Assembly (NCBI GenBank): GCA_040414495.1
Contig: JBEDUI010000222.1
Coordinates: forward strand, 1 to 18,746
DNA: 18,746 bases
Reading direction: 5' to 3'
Origin: DATAVB01 sp040414495
Lineage (GTDB): Bacteria > Actinomycetota > Actinomycetes > Mycobacteriales > QHCD01
Made by a program: the position numbers and the translations under genes. The notes under the pieces are model-generated. The model saw nothing but the letters and a program-made list of their open reading frames with translations. It had not been told where the DNA came from and ran no database searches. Shown piece by piece: positions 1-7,106 of the stretch (the first letter of the stretch is position 1; each line of letters opens with the position of its first letter).

Positions 1-268
1 GACCCGCAAGTAAATGCCCAGCCACAACCCCGGCGAATCCCCGCCCAGAATCCCGGGTGATCCCGTGGGCAAATCTCCCGCCGCCTCGTTCAACTCCGTC
101 CGTCCACTATGGATCGAATTCTGCGGCCGCCATACGTGCGCCTGATTCTTTGCCGTCCCTGCATCGACTTGGATCGCCTATGTGGCGCGGATTGTGACGA
201 TTCAGCGACCGAAAGTAATTCTTTTGTTCGGGTCGTTCTGGGGACCGGTTTTTGTCGGTAGGTCGTTC
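1..268. other. Upstream region of the HNH gene, no gene seen
   Basis: I find no convincing coding region here; the short minus-strand frames have no recognisable protein character. The only structure I see is a 9-bp direct repeat, GGTCGTTCT, at 231-239 and 261-269, exactly 30 bp apart. The second copy runs into the proposed -10 element of the HNH gene, so it could be a regulatory site, but the repeat is short. Confidence 0.4.
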
Positions 269-274
269 TAGAGT
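269..274 (+). promoter_or_regulatory. Candidate -10 element of a leaderless HNH transcript
   Basis: TAGAGT fits the actinobacterial -10 pattern TANNNT and ends 7 nt before the ATG at 282. This is the spacing expected if transcription begins at the start codon. There is no Shine-Dalgarno sequence before that ATG and no good -35 box. The site favours ATG 282 over the upstream TTG at 252, which lies before this hexamer. Confidence 0.45.
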
Positions 275-281
275 TTTGGGT

Positions 282-1616
282 ATGAGCAGCACGACGAGCG
301 TCGGCCCGGTTCCCGTGGTGGATCTGATCGGGTCGTTGCATGCTGTCGTGAAGGGGTTGGTCGAGGCGGAATATTGGCGGTTGTCGGGTCAGGACTTAGC
401 CGATTCTCTGGAAGGAATGGAGTCGGCGTTTCGGCTGTTGGAGTTCGCTCGGTCGCGGGAGTTGGCGGATTTTCATGACCGGGATATCGCTGGGCAGCAG
501 GCTGGCTTATCCACCGAAGCGTTCTTGCAGGCGCGGTTACGCCTCTCACCCGGCGAAGCGAAGGCCCGGGTCCGCTCGGCGCAGCAATTAGTCGGCTCGG
601 TGAACGTCTCGGGCGAGATTCTCGAACCAGAACTGCCGGCCACCGCGGCCGCTGCTTCCGAGGGTGTCCTCTCGACCGAGCATGTGCGGGTGATCGGCGA
701 AGCCATGCAGAAACTCCCGTCGGCGGTCGATCCGACGGAACGGGCTGGTGCGGAGGAATTCCTGGCCGACCAGTCCCGCGACATGGACCCGCGTCGCGTC
801 CGCGTATTAGCCAAACGATTGCACGCCGTGCTCGATCCGGACGGCACTTTGGATGAGGACAAGCCGGACCGCCGGGAACTGGTCTTCCGCCGCGATGTGG
901 GCGGTATGGATCATGTTCGCGGACGGCTCGATTCCGAAGCTTCCGCCACCGTGCAAGCCGCGCTCGGCGCCTTCGCCCAACCGCAGCCCGCTCAGGATGG
1001 CGTGCCAGATTCCCGATCTCGCAGCCGGCGGCTGGCCGACGCGCTCGTCGAGATGTGCGATCGGATGCTGGCCGATGGCGGACTGCCCGCTGTTGGCGGG
1101 GAGAAACCGCACGTCACAGTGACGATTACGCTGGATGACCTGCGCGGCAAGCAACCCGATGAGACGTTACGACGTCCGGGTACCGGAACACTGGGCACCG
1201 GAGCTGCGATCACCGCCGAAGCAGCCCGCCGCATCGCCTGCGACGCGGCAGTGATCCCCATCGTCCTCGGATCCCACAGCGAACCGCTCGATATCGGCCG
1301 AGCCACCCGAACCATTCCGACAGGAATTCGCCGGGCTCTCGTCGCGCGCGATATCGGCTGCATCCATCCTGGCTGCACGTCACCGGCGGCCTGGTGCCAA
1401 GCACATCATGTCAAACACTGGTCCGACGGCGGACCGACCGCGCTAAACAACCTCGCGTTGCTATGCCACAGCCATCACTGGATCGTGCACCACGAACACT
1501 GGCAGATCACCTTCCTCAAAGGCATTCCGCACGTCATACCGCCAGCAATCCTCGACCCGCGGCAACAACCGCGGCGCAACACCATGCACGACCAGCCCGG
1601 CCTCCCCAGCGGATAA
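282..1616 (+). CDS. DUF222 / 13E12-repeat family HNH endonuclease
   Basis: This is a 444-residue protein of the actinobacterial DUF222-HNH (REP13E12-like) family. The DUF222 part fills roughly residues 20-330. The C-terminal HNH zinc-finger nuclease module has Cys360 and Cys365, the pair His375-His376, Asn390, Cys395 and His399 in the usual C-x4-C / AHHVxHW / NL-LC-xHH arrangement, so the active site looks intact. The family is multicopy in many actinobacterial genomes; its DNA target and biological role are not established. I chose ATG 282 because a -10-like hexamer sits 7 nt upstream; a TTG at 252 would add ten residues. The last ~170 bp recur inverted at the right end of the window with about 90% identity, which supports a dispersed gene family. 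Confidence 0.9.
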   Translation: MSSTTSVGPVPVVDLIGSLHAVVKGLVEAEYWRLSGQDLADSLEGMESAFRLLEFARSRELADFHDRDIAGQQAGLSTEAFLQARLRLSPGEAKARVRSAQQLVGSVNVSGEILEPELPATAAAASEGVLSTEHVRVIGEAMQKLPSAVDPTERAGAEEFLADQSRDMDPRRVRVLAKRLHAVLDPDGTLDEDKPDRRELVFRRDVGGMDHVRGRLDSEASATVQAALGAFAQPQPAQDGVPDSRSRSRRLADALVEMCDRMLADGGLPAVGGEKPHVTVTITLDDLRGKQPDETLRRPGTGTLGTGAAITAEAARRIACDAAVIPIVLGSHSEPLDIGRATRTIPTGIRRALVARDIGCIHPGCTSPAAWCQAHHVKHWSDGGPTALNNLALLCHSHHWIVHHEHWQITFLKGIPHVIPPAILDPRQQPRRNTMHDQPGLPSG

Positions 1617-1628
1617 CCCGTAGCGAGG
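1459..1628 (+). repeat. Left copy of long inverted repeat (3' end of HNH gene)
   Basis: This stretch covers the last ~52 codons of the HNH gene plus 12 bp past its stop. It matches the reverse complement of 18576-18746 with roughly 16 substitutions in the coding part and one 1-bp indel after the stop, by my manual count. Similarity ends soon after the stop codon. The right copy is cut by the window edge, so the true repeat is probably longer. Confidence 0.85.
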
Positions 1629-1669
1629 AAGGGCGAGCGCCGGCGCGGTCTGGACCGGAGTCGTAGATG

Positions 1670-1711
1670 CCAAATCGGCGCGCGGTTGCGGTCGATCGTG
1701 CGCCGAATTGG
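1670..1711. terminator. Candidate bidirectional terminator hairpin
   Basis: CCAAATCGGCGC (1670-1681) and GCGCCGAATTGG (1700-1711) are inverted repeats matching at 11 of 12 positions, around an 18-nt loop. The hairpin lies between the convergent HNH gene and the drug exporter, where a shared terminator would be expected. There is no T-run, which is common for actinobacterial terminators. The rest of 1617-1873 shows no gene. Confidence 0.4.
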
Positions 1712-1873
1712 AACGACACTTCGCTGTGCGGCGATACTTCCGCGCCCGCGTCAAGGCTGACACGCGCTGCGGGAACGAACGCGCCGGTAATCGGTGCCCG
1801 CGGACAGTCGCGCGTCAGGCCCCACACAACAGAGACTCGCCGGCCTGCACCGATTGCTTACCGGGCCCAACGG

Positions 1874-3532
1874 CTACCCGGCGGCACCTCCCGTACCGAC
1901 CGCGCCCTCCGTGCCAACCGCGCCTTCCGTACCGACGGCGCTGCCGGCCCGCGCTTCCTGCACCGGTGCCAGCTCGTCCTCCGACCGGTCGAAGTCCTGC
2001 GGCCGGATCAAGATCAGCGACAGCACCCCGGCGACCAACGCGATGATCCCGGCAACCAACAGAATGTGATCGAGCCCGGTGGTAAACGCCGAGCGGGCCG
2101 CCACCGCGACCGGACCGCGCTGGGCCGGCGGTAGCTTCCCGAGCGTGGAGCTCAGCTGGCCGTTGGTCAGCGACGTGGCGACCTGGGACTTCTGACCGGG
2201 CGGCAGATCAACCCGGGCCAGTTGACCAACAATCGCCCGGCCCACGCGCGAAGCGAACAGCGAACCCAGCAGCGCGATACCGGTCGCGATGCCGACCTGA
2301 CGGAATGTCGAGTTGATGCCCGAGGCCATGCCAGCCTGCCGCGGTGGCACGACCCCGATCGCGGTCGAGGCCAGCGGCGGGTTGATCAGCCCGACGCCGA
2401 CGCCAGCCAGCGCCAGCCCGGGAGCCAGGTGCGTCCAGGACGAGTTGGCGGTAAGCCCGCGCATCAGGAACAACGATGCCGCCACTATGAGCAGCCCGGG
2501 TCCGATCAGGTACCGCACCGGGATTTTCGACGACAGCCGCCCGGCAATGCCGGCGACCACGAAGATCCCGGCCGATGCCGTCAACAGCCGCAGACCCGTG
2601 CCCAACGCGGAGTACCGAAGCACGTCCTGCAGGTAGAGCGTCAGGTACAGCAGCATCGCGAAGATCGACGAGGACAGACCGAACGCCGCGATCGATCCGC
2701 CGGTGAACGTCGGTTTACGGAACAGCGCCAACTCGAACATCGGTTGCGGGCAGAACATCTCCAACCCGACGAACGCCGCCAACAACACCCCCGATGCGGC
2801 GAAGCACCCCAACACCAGACTGTCGGTGAAGCCGCGGCTGCTCGACTCGATCAACGCGAACACCAGGAACGACAGCGCCGCGGTGAACGAGATGAAACCC
2901 AGCCAGTCCGGCCGACGCGGCCGCGGATCACGCGACTCCTGCACCCGACTGAACGTGATGGCCAGCGCCACCGCGCCGATCGGCAGGTTGACGAAGAATA
3001 TCCACCGCCAGGACAAGCCCGACGTCAGCAGGCCACCGACCAACGGGCCGATCGCGACCGCCAGGCCCGTAATCGCACCCCAAATGCCAAAGGCCAAACC
3101 ACGATCTTTCCCACGGAACGCGTCGGCCAGCAATGCCAACGACACCGCGAACATGATCGCGCCGCCCACGCCCTGGGCACCGCGCGCGATCTGCAGGAAC
3201 AGCGGGTTCGTGGCCAACCCACACAGCAGCGACGCCACCGAAAACGCGGCGACGCCGACCAGGTAGAGCAGCCTTCGGCCGAAAAGATCGGCTAACGATC
3301 CAGCGGTGAGCAGGCATGCCGCGAGGGTCAGCGCGTACGCGTCGACGACCCATTGCAGGCCGGAAAAACTGCTGTGCAGATCCTTTTGTATGTCGGGCAA
3401 TGCGACGTTCACGATCGTGATATCCAGCAGCAGCATGAATGTGCCGAGGCAGACCGCGGTGAGTGTCCACCAGCGACGGTTATCGCTGCCCTGCGCGGCT
3501 GTCGCATTCTGCCGGTGATTGGTCCGGGTCAT
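1874..3532 (-). CDS. MFS drug exporter, DHA2 family (EmrB/QacA type, 14 TMS)
   Basis: This is a 552-residue inner-membrane proton/drug antiporter of the DHA2 (14-helix) subfamily. Visible signatures are motif D1 near residues 34-48 (LLDITIVNVALPDIQ), motif A at 78-87 (GSLADLFGRR), motif B with Arg117, and the antiporter motif C at 162-180 beginning GPLVGGLL. A hydrophilic loop near residues 430-480 precedes the last helix, as in EmrB-like proteins. The ATG is preceded by AAGGGA about 10 nt upstream. The C-terminal tail beyond the last helix carries a six-residue repeat (VGTEGA) encoded by an 18-bp tandem repeat. No TetR or MarR regulator is adjacent. The substrate cannot be told from sequence; antibiotics, dyes or a secondary metabolite are typical. 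Confidence 0.9.
   Translation of the reverse strand: MTRTNHRQNATAAQGSDNRRWWTLTAVCLGTFMLLLDITIVNVALPDIQKDLHSSFSGLQWVVDAYALTLAACLLTAGSLADLFGRRLLYLVGVAAFSVASLLCGLATNPLFLQIARGAQGVGGAIMFAVSLALLADAFRGKDRGLAFGIWGAITGLAVAIGPLVGGLLTSGLSWRWIFFVNLPIGAVALAITFSRVQESRDPRPRRPDWLGFISFTAALSFLVFALIESSSRGFTDSLVLGCFAASGVLLAAFVGLEMFCPQPMFELALFRKPTFTGGSIAAFGLSSSIFAMLLYLTLYLQDVLRYSALGTGLRLLTASAGIFVVAGIAGRLSSKIPVRYLIGPGLLIVAASLFLMRGLTANSSWTHLAPGLALAGVGVGLINPPLASTAIGVVPPRQAGMASGINSTFRQVGIATGIALLGSLFASRVGRAIVGQLARVDLPPGQKSQVATSLTNGQLSSTLGKLPPAQRGPVAVAARSAFTTGLDHILLVAGIIALVAGVLSLILIRPQDFDRSEDELAPVQEARAGSAVGTEGAVGTEGAVGTGGAAG
1893..1945. repeat. 18-bp tandem repeat x3 in the 3' end of the MFS gene
   Basis: Three imperfect 18-bp units start at 1893, 1911 and 1929, each beginning GTRCCRACSGCGC on the plus strand. 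They encode the repeated six-residue motif at the exporter's C-terminus. The unit length is a multiple of three, so copy number can change without a frameshift. Confidence 0.75.
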
Positions 3533-3928
3533 GCGCTGCGGTCCCTTCGCTGAAGGCGCCGGTTAGCAGTTCCACCGAACGTACGCCTCCTGTGGATACG
3601 TCGAGCACTGTGGTCCGAACTCGATTCAGAAATGCGGTACGAGAATTCGGATTTCTCGCGAACCGCGATTGTCGACGTAATCACGCAGATTGTGTGACAG
3701 GAAATTAGCTCGGCAATTCCGACCCCGGTGAAATAGTGCACACGGGTTTTGCCCGGATGCCACTCGGGTAAATGCGGCCGAATCGGTCGCCGCACGCGCG
3801 AGGCGCCTGGTTCAGCCGCGGGCGCCGTCCCCAACCGATACCGTCAACATCGAACGACCCGATCCGCAATGCACGACGTACCCGCTAGCATCGCGCCCCA
3901 GTTAATGTGCCAGTCGATGTGCCCACCC
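3533..3928. other. Divergent intergenic region, no gene seen
   Basis: About 400 bp separate the exporter start from the DedA promoter. Short frames on both strands have no recognisable protein features. A weak minus-strand promoter is possible at 3689-3716 (TTGCCG, 16 bp, CACAAT, read on the minus strand). That would give the exporter a leader of roughly 150 nt, containing an inverted repeat at 3640-3658. No regulator gene is present. Confidence 0.4.
3640..3658. promoter_or_regulatory. Inverted repeat upstream of the MFS exporter
   Basis: CGAGAA (3640-3645) and TTCTCG (3653-3658) form a dyad with a 7-bp spacer, about 110 bp upstream of the exporter ATG. Drug exporters are often controlled by TetR or MarR repressors binding such dyads, but the arms are short and no regulator is nearby. 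Confidence 0.25.
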
Positions 3929-3958
3929 GGGACACCTACTACAAATTTGTAGTATAGG
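3929..3958 (+). promoter_or_regulatory. dedA-uppP promoter with embedded 18-bp palindromic operator
   Basis: TACTACAAATTTGTAGTA at 3937-3954 is a perfect 18-bp palindrome. It sits between a -35-like GGGACA (3929-3934) and a -10-like TATAGG (3953-3958) separated by 18 bp. An alternative -10, TAGTAT (3950-3955), lies partly within the palindrome. A bound repressor would therefore block polymerase directly. The half-sites TACTACA/TGTAGTA resemble operators of BlaI/MecI/CopY winged-helix repressors, but here they are 4 bp apart rather than the 2 bp I recall for MecI/BlaI sites, so the family assignment is tentative. No such repressor is encoded in the window. Confidence 0.65.
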
Positions 3959-3989
3959 CTGACCACCTCACACTCAAGGGGACGGCAGC

Positions 3990-4733
3990 GTGCAGCATTT
4001 CATAGTCACGTACGGCTACTTCGCGATCTTCCTGTTGATGGTCGCCGAGTCCGCGTGCATCCCCATCCCGTCCGAGCTGACCATGCTGTGTGGCGGCGCC
4101 GCGGCCGGCGGCGCGGTGGCCGGCGCCCACCTGAACCTGGTGGGCGTGATCGTCGCCGGGGTCGTCGGCAACGTGGTCGGTAGCTATATCGCCTACGCCG
4201 TCGGGCGGTACGCGGGCCAGCCGGCCTGGCACCGGTGGGGGCGAGCGATTCGGCTGCGCGACGAAGACCTGGACCGAGCCGAACGCTGGTTCGACAAACA
4301 CGGCTCGGCGTCGGTCTTCTTCGCCCGGCTGCTGCCGGTCATTCGTACGTTCATCTCGCTGCCGGCCGGCGTGGCTGAGATGAACCCAGTGCGGTTCGGC
4401 ATCTACACGCTCGCCGGAGTCATTCCGTGGACCGCCGGGCTGGCGATCGCTGGCTACGAGATCGGCGCCAACTGGCACACCGTCGCCGACGACTTCAAGG
4501 GCCCGACCTACCTCATCGCCGCGATCGTCGTGGTCCTGATCGTGGCCGCTCTCGTCGTGCACTACCGACGCAGCCGTCCCGGGGCGGCCGCGGGCGGCAG
4601 CGTCCCTGCGAAGCGCGGCTACGCGACCACCGCGGAGCAGAGCGCTGCGCAGCACACGGACGAGACCGCTGGACGGCATGCCAACCAAGCGGCGGCTCCG
4701 ACCGAATGGCCCAGTGCCACCGACCCCGAGTAG
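3990..4733 (+). CDS. DedA-family (VTT domain) membrane protein, possible undecaprenyl-phosphate flippase
   Basis: This 247-residue protein has the DedA hallmarks: an early re-entrant segment with Glu20 and IPIPSE (24-29), a glycine-rich G-x3-G-x4-Y-x2-G stretch near 60-76, the segment FARLLPVIRT-FISLPAG (111-127) with Arg113 and Arg119, and a final helix near 184-201. A 45-residue polar, Ala/Thr-rich cytoplasmic tail follows. Some DedA proteins have been shown to return undecaprenyl phosphate to the inner leaflet. That role is suggested here by the next gene, uppP, 52 bp downstream, whose product makes undecaprenyl phosphate outside. The GTG start is set by AAGGGGA at 3976-3982. Other DedA members handle other lipids, so the substrate is inferred from context. 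Confidence 0.85.
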   Translation: MQHFIVTYGYFAIFLLMVAESACIPIPSELTMLCGGAAAGGAVAGAHLNLVGVIVAGVVGNVVGSYIAYAVGRYAGQPAWHRWGRAIRLRDEDLDRAERWFDKHGSASVFFARLLPVIRTFISLPAGVAEMNPVRFGIYTLAGVIPWTAGLAIAGYEIGANWHTVADDFKGPTYLIAAIVVVLIVAALVVHYRRSRPGAAAGGSVPAKRGYATTAEQSAAQHTDETAGRHANQAAAPTEWPSATDPE

Positions 4734-4785
4734 CCCGTCGCAACCGACCCGTCCGCAATCCGAATAACCGGGGGGACATTCCGCC

Positions 4786-5952
4786 ATGAGCCACCTGACC
4801 TACCTGCAGGCAATCACGATCGGCCTGCTGCAGGGCGTCACCGAGCTGTTCCCGATCTCCAGCCTCGGTCACTCGGTACTCGTACCGGCCCTGGTCGGCG
4901 GCTCGTGGCGGCAACTGGTCACGCAAGGAACGCAGGACCAATCGCCGTACCTGGCGTTCATAGTCGGGTTGCATGTCGCAACTGCCCTGGCGCTGCTGTG
5001 CTTCTTCTGGCGGGACTGGGTCCGGCTGATCAAGGCGTTCTTCCGCACGCTGTCGCAGCGGCAGGTCCGTACGGTCGATGAGAAGCTGATCTGGCTGATC
5101 ATCATCGCGTCGATCCCGGCCGGCATTCTGGGTCTGGCGTTGGAACACACGCTGCGTACGGTCTTCGCCAAACCGGTTGCGGCATCGGCGTTTCTGGTGG
5201 TCAACGGGCTGATCCTGTTCGGCGCCGAACTGCTGCGCCGTCGCGTTGCACCGATCCCGGCCGCAATGCCAGCCCGAGGCGCACACGCGATGGGCCGGCC
5301 AAACGCCAACGGCACGCGCACAGCCGGCGCCCCGTACGCATCTGACCCGTATGCATCTGACCCCTCGTACGCAGCTGGCGCCGCATACACGGCCGGCGGC
5401 ACGGGCGACGCGACATATCCAGCCGACGCCCCGTATACGGCTGGCGCCGCGTCCGCGATGGGCGGACCGGGTGGCGGCGGAGGGCACGGCCGGCACGCCG
5501 CCGCTCCGACCGGCGCGGTCCCCCGAGTCGAGGCGGCCACGCCGGAATCCCCGGAAGAGGCCGACCGCGGTGTGGTGGCGACGCTCAGCCGCCGCGATGC
5601 CGGTCTGATCGGTGCCTTCCAGTCGCTGGCGCTGCTGGCCGGCATCAGCCGTTCCGGCATCACGATGGCCGCCGGTCTGCTGCGCGGCCTGGATCACGAG
5701 CAGGCGGTCCGGTTCGCCTTCCTGCTGGCCACGCCGATCATTCTGGCCGCCGGTGTCTACAAGCTGCCCGAGCTGGCGGGCCCGGTCGGTCATGGCATTC
5801 ACGTCCAGGTGCTGGTCGGCAGCATTGCCGCGTTCGTTGGCGCGCTGATCTCGGTTCGCTTCCTCACCCGGTATTTCCAGACCCGTACGTTGACCCCGTT
5901 CGCGATCTACTGCGTCGTGTTCGGAGTCATCTGCCTTGCTTACTTCAGCTAA
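4786..5952 (+). CDS. uppP: Undecaprenyl-diphosphate phosphatase (UppP/BacA) with a large inserted loop
   Basis: UppP hydrolyses undecaprenyl diphosphate to the monophosphate at the outer face of the membrane, regenerating the lipid carrier for peptidoglycan and other envelope polymers; extra copies give bacitracin resistance. Both signature motifs are present: QGVTE-LFPISSLGHS at residues 16-30 (catalytic Glu20 and His29) and GISRSGIT at 286-293 with the essential Arg. The protein is 388 residues against about 275 for the family. The excess is a Pro/Ala/Gly/Tyr-rich, low-complexity segment at about 151-262, between the fourth helix and the second motif. The ATG is preceded by GGGGGGAC at 4770-4777. 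The gene forms an operon with the DedA gene. Its stop lies in the first unit of a tandem repeat. Confidence 0.92.
   Translation: MSHLTYLQAITIGLLQGVTELFPISSLGHSVLVPALVGGSWRQLVTQGTQDQSPYLAFIVGLHVATALALLCFFWRDWVRLIKAFFRTLSQRQVRTVDEKLIWLIIIASIPAGILGLALEHTLRTVFAKPVAASAFLVVNGLILFGAELLRRRVAPIPAAMPARGAHAMGRPNANGTRTAGAPYASDPYASDPSYAAGAAYTAGGTGDATYPADAPYTAGAASAMGGPGGGGGHGRHAAAPTGAVPRVEAATPESPEEADRGVVATLSRRDAGLIGAFQSLALLAGISRSGITMAAGLLRGLDHEQAVRFAFLLATPIILAAGVYKLPELAGPVGHGIHVQVLVGSIAAFVGALISVRFLTRYFQTRTLTPFAIYCVVFGVICLAYFS
5332..5361 (+). repeat. 15-bp tandem duplication inside the UppP insert
   Basis: CCGTACGCATCTGAC (5332-5346) is followed directly by CCGTATGCATCTGAC (5347-5361), one difference in 15. 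The pair encodes PYASD twice. It marks the low-complexity insert as a region that grows by in-frame duplication. Confidence 0.75.
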
Positions 5953-5994
5953 TGGGCCTACTTCAGCTAATGGGCGTACTTCAGCTAATAAGCG
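5941..5994 (+). repeat. 18-bp tandem repeat x3 containing the uppP stop codon
   Basis: Units start at 5941, 5959 and 5977. The first two are TACTTCAGCTAATGGGCC and the same with a final G; the third differs at three positions. Each unit encodes Tyr-Phe-Ser-stop in the uppP frame, so the last codons and stop were triplicated and the gene is followed by two spare in-frame stops. The repeat ends 4 bp before the stop of the convergent transporter gene, and TAAGCGGCGCTTA (5989-6001) forms a small dyad over that stop. Confidence 0.9.
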
Positions 5995-5998
5995 GCGC

Positions 5999-6952
5999 TT
6001 ACGCCCCGGCGATACGGCGGGACCGACCCCGTTCGGCCGACGAGGCTCGGGTGGCATCCAGGAAAACCTGCGTGATCTCCGGATGCCGGGCCTGCAGGCC
6101 CGCGTCGATATGCGCACTGACCCGTTCCACGTCGTCCGAGTCGAGCCCGTCCATCAGGTCGAGCCGGGCCGCCACCAGCACCTCGCGCGGCGCCAATTGC
6201 ATCGTCAGCACCTCGACCACCGCATCGACCTCGGTGACGTTCGCCAGCTCCCGCCACAGCTGCTGGCGTAGCTCGGGGTCGGCCGCCGCCCCGATCAGCA
6301 GCTCCTTGGTGCCCCGGCCAAGCCGGAACGCGACGTAGGCCAGCAGCAGTCCGATCGCGATCGCCGAGGCGGCATCCCACGCCGACGACCCCGTTGCGTA
6401 ATGCAACCCGATCCCGATGGCAGCCAACAGCAAACCGATCAAGGCGGCCGAGTCCTCGGAGAACACCGTCTTCACGGTCGGATCCGTACTGCGCCTGATG
6501 TGCTCGACCAGCCCGCGGTGGCTGGAATGGGCCTCCCGCCGCAGCTGACGGACCGCGGTCAGCCAGGACGTGCCCTCGGCCACGAACCCGATTCCGAGTA
6601 CGAGATACGACAGCAACAGGCTGGCGCTACCTGACTCGCCATCCAACAACCCATTAATCCCCTGATACAGCGAGAAGATCGCACCTGAGACAAAAATCCC
6701 GACCGCAGCCAATAGCGACCAGAAAAAGCGCTCCATGCCGTATCCGAATGGATGGGCGTTGTCGGCTGGTTTGGCGCTGCGGTGCAGCGCGGTGAGCAGG
6801 AACAGCTCGTTGGTGGTGTCGGCGACCGAGTGCGCGCCTTCGGCCAACATCGCGCTGGATCCGCTCAGTACGCCCACGCCAATCTTCGCGACGGCGATAA
6901 GAGCGTTGCTGGTCAACGCGACCAGGACGGTCCTCTTGCTTTGCTCGGCCAC
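5999..6952 (-). CDS. Cation diffusion facilitator (CDF/ZnT9-like) transporter
   Basis: This is a 317-residue CDF family protein, a membrane metal/proton antiporter that usually exports Zn2+, Mn2+ or Fe2+. The first helices carry AEGAHSVADTTNE (37-49), with metal-site His41 and Asp45. HPFGYGMERFFW (67-78) is the conserved loop of the SLC30A9-like branch, and SEDSAALIG (165-173) is the fifth-helix site of that branch. A cytoplasmic ferredoxin-like domain follows from about residue 225. The reading frame is open to 7108, but the upstream part looks non-coding; I chose GTG 6952, which has AGGA about 10 nt upstream and begins just before the first helix. The gene is convergent with uppP and divergent from the ligase. 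Metal specificity is not evident. Confidence 0.85.
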   Translation of the reverse strand: MAEQSKRTVLVALTSNALIAVAKIGVGVLSGSSAMLAEGAHSVADTTNELFLLTALHRSAKPADNAHPFGYGMERFFWSLLAAVGIFVSGAIFSLYQGINGLLDGESGSASLLLSYLVLGIGFVAEGTSWLTAVRQLRREAHSSHRGLVEHIRRSTDPTVKTVFSEDSAALIGLLLAAIGIGLHYATGSSAWDAASAIAIGLLLAYVAFRLGRGTKELLIGAAADPELRQQLWRELANVTEVDAVVEVLTMQLAPREVLVAARLDLMDGLDSDDVERVSAHIDAGLQARHPEITQVFLDATRASSAERGRSRRIAGA

Positions 6953-7026
6953 GGGTCCGGTCCTACCCAGCGCCCAGCGTTTGTCACCGTCGCGCGTGAA
7001 TCCGGCCGTTTCATAGCATCGGAGCA

Positions 7027-7057
7027 GTAAGGGAAAATACGACACGTAAAGGGAAAA
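7027..7057. repeat. Direct repeat in the CDF/ligase divergent region
   Basis: GTAAGGGAAAA (7027-7037) and GTAAAGGGAAAA (7046-7057) are near-identical A-rich direct repeats, with their GGGAAAA cores 20 bp apart, about two helical turns. They lie in the 154-bp divergent region, 50 bp before the ligase start. They could be a regulator site, but no partner is known. Confidence 0.4.
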
Positions 7058-7093
7058 GTTCGCCGCTGGCTTGCCGCGGGCCGCCGTACACGG

Positions 7094-7099
7094 TAGATG
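7094..7099 (+). promoter_or_regulatory. Weak -10 candidate for a leaderless ligase transcript
   Basis: TAGATG lies 7 nt before the ligase ATG, and there is no Shine-Dalgarno sequence. TTGCCG at 7071-7076 could serve as a -35 with 17-bp spacing. The hexamer lacks the usual final T, so this is a weak call. Confidence 0.25.
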
Positions 7100-7106
7100 T
7101 GCCGGC

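Noticed and set aside
1861..1881. CCGGG...CCCGG dyad at the MFS stop as a terminator
   Set aside because: Only 5-bp arms, loop of 11; the hairpin at 1670-1711 is stronger.
2222..3295. Long plus-strand open frame (357 aa) opposite the MFS gene
   Set aside because: It is antisense to a clear membrane transporter and is Arg/Gln-rich without domains, typical of a high-GC shadow frame.
3749..3952. Small plus-strand frame (67 aa) before dedA
   Set aside because: No ribosome site, no domain, and it runs through the operator and promoter.
4513..6117. Long minus-strand open frame (534 aa) opposite dedA-uppP
   Set aside because: Low-complexity Arg/Gly/Gln composition and it covers two well-supported genes; shadow frame.
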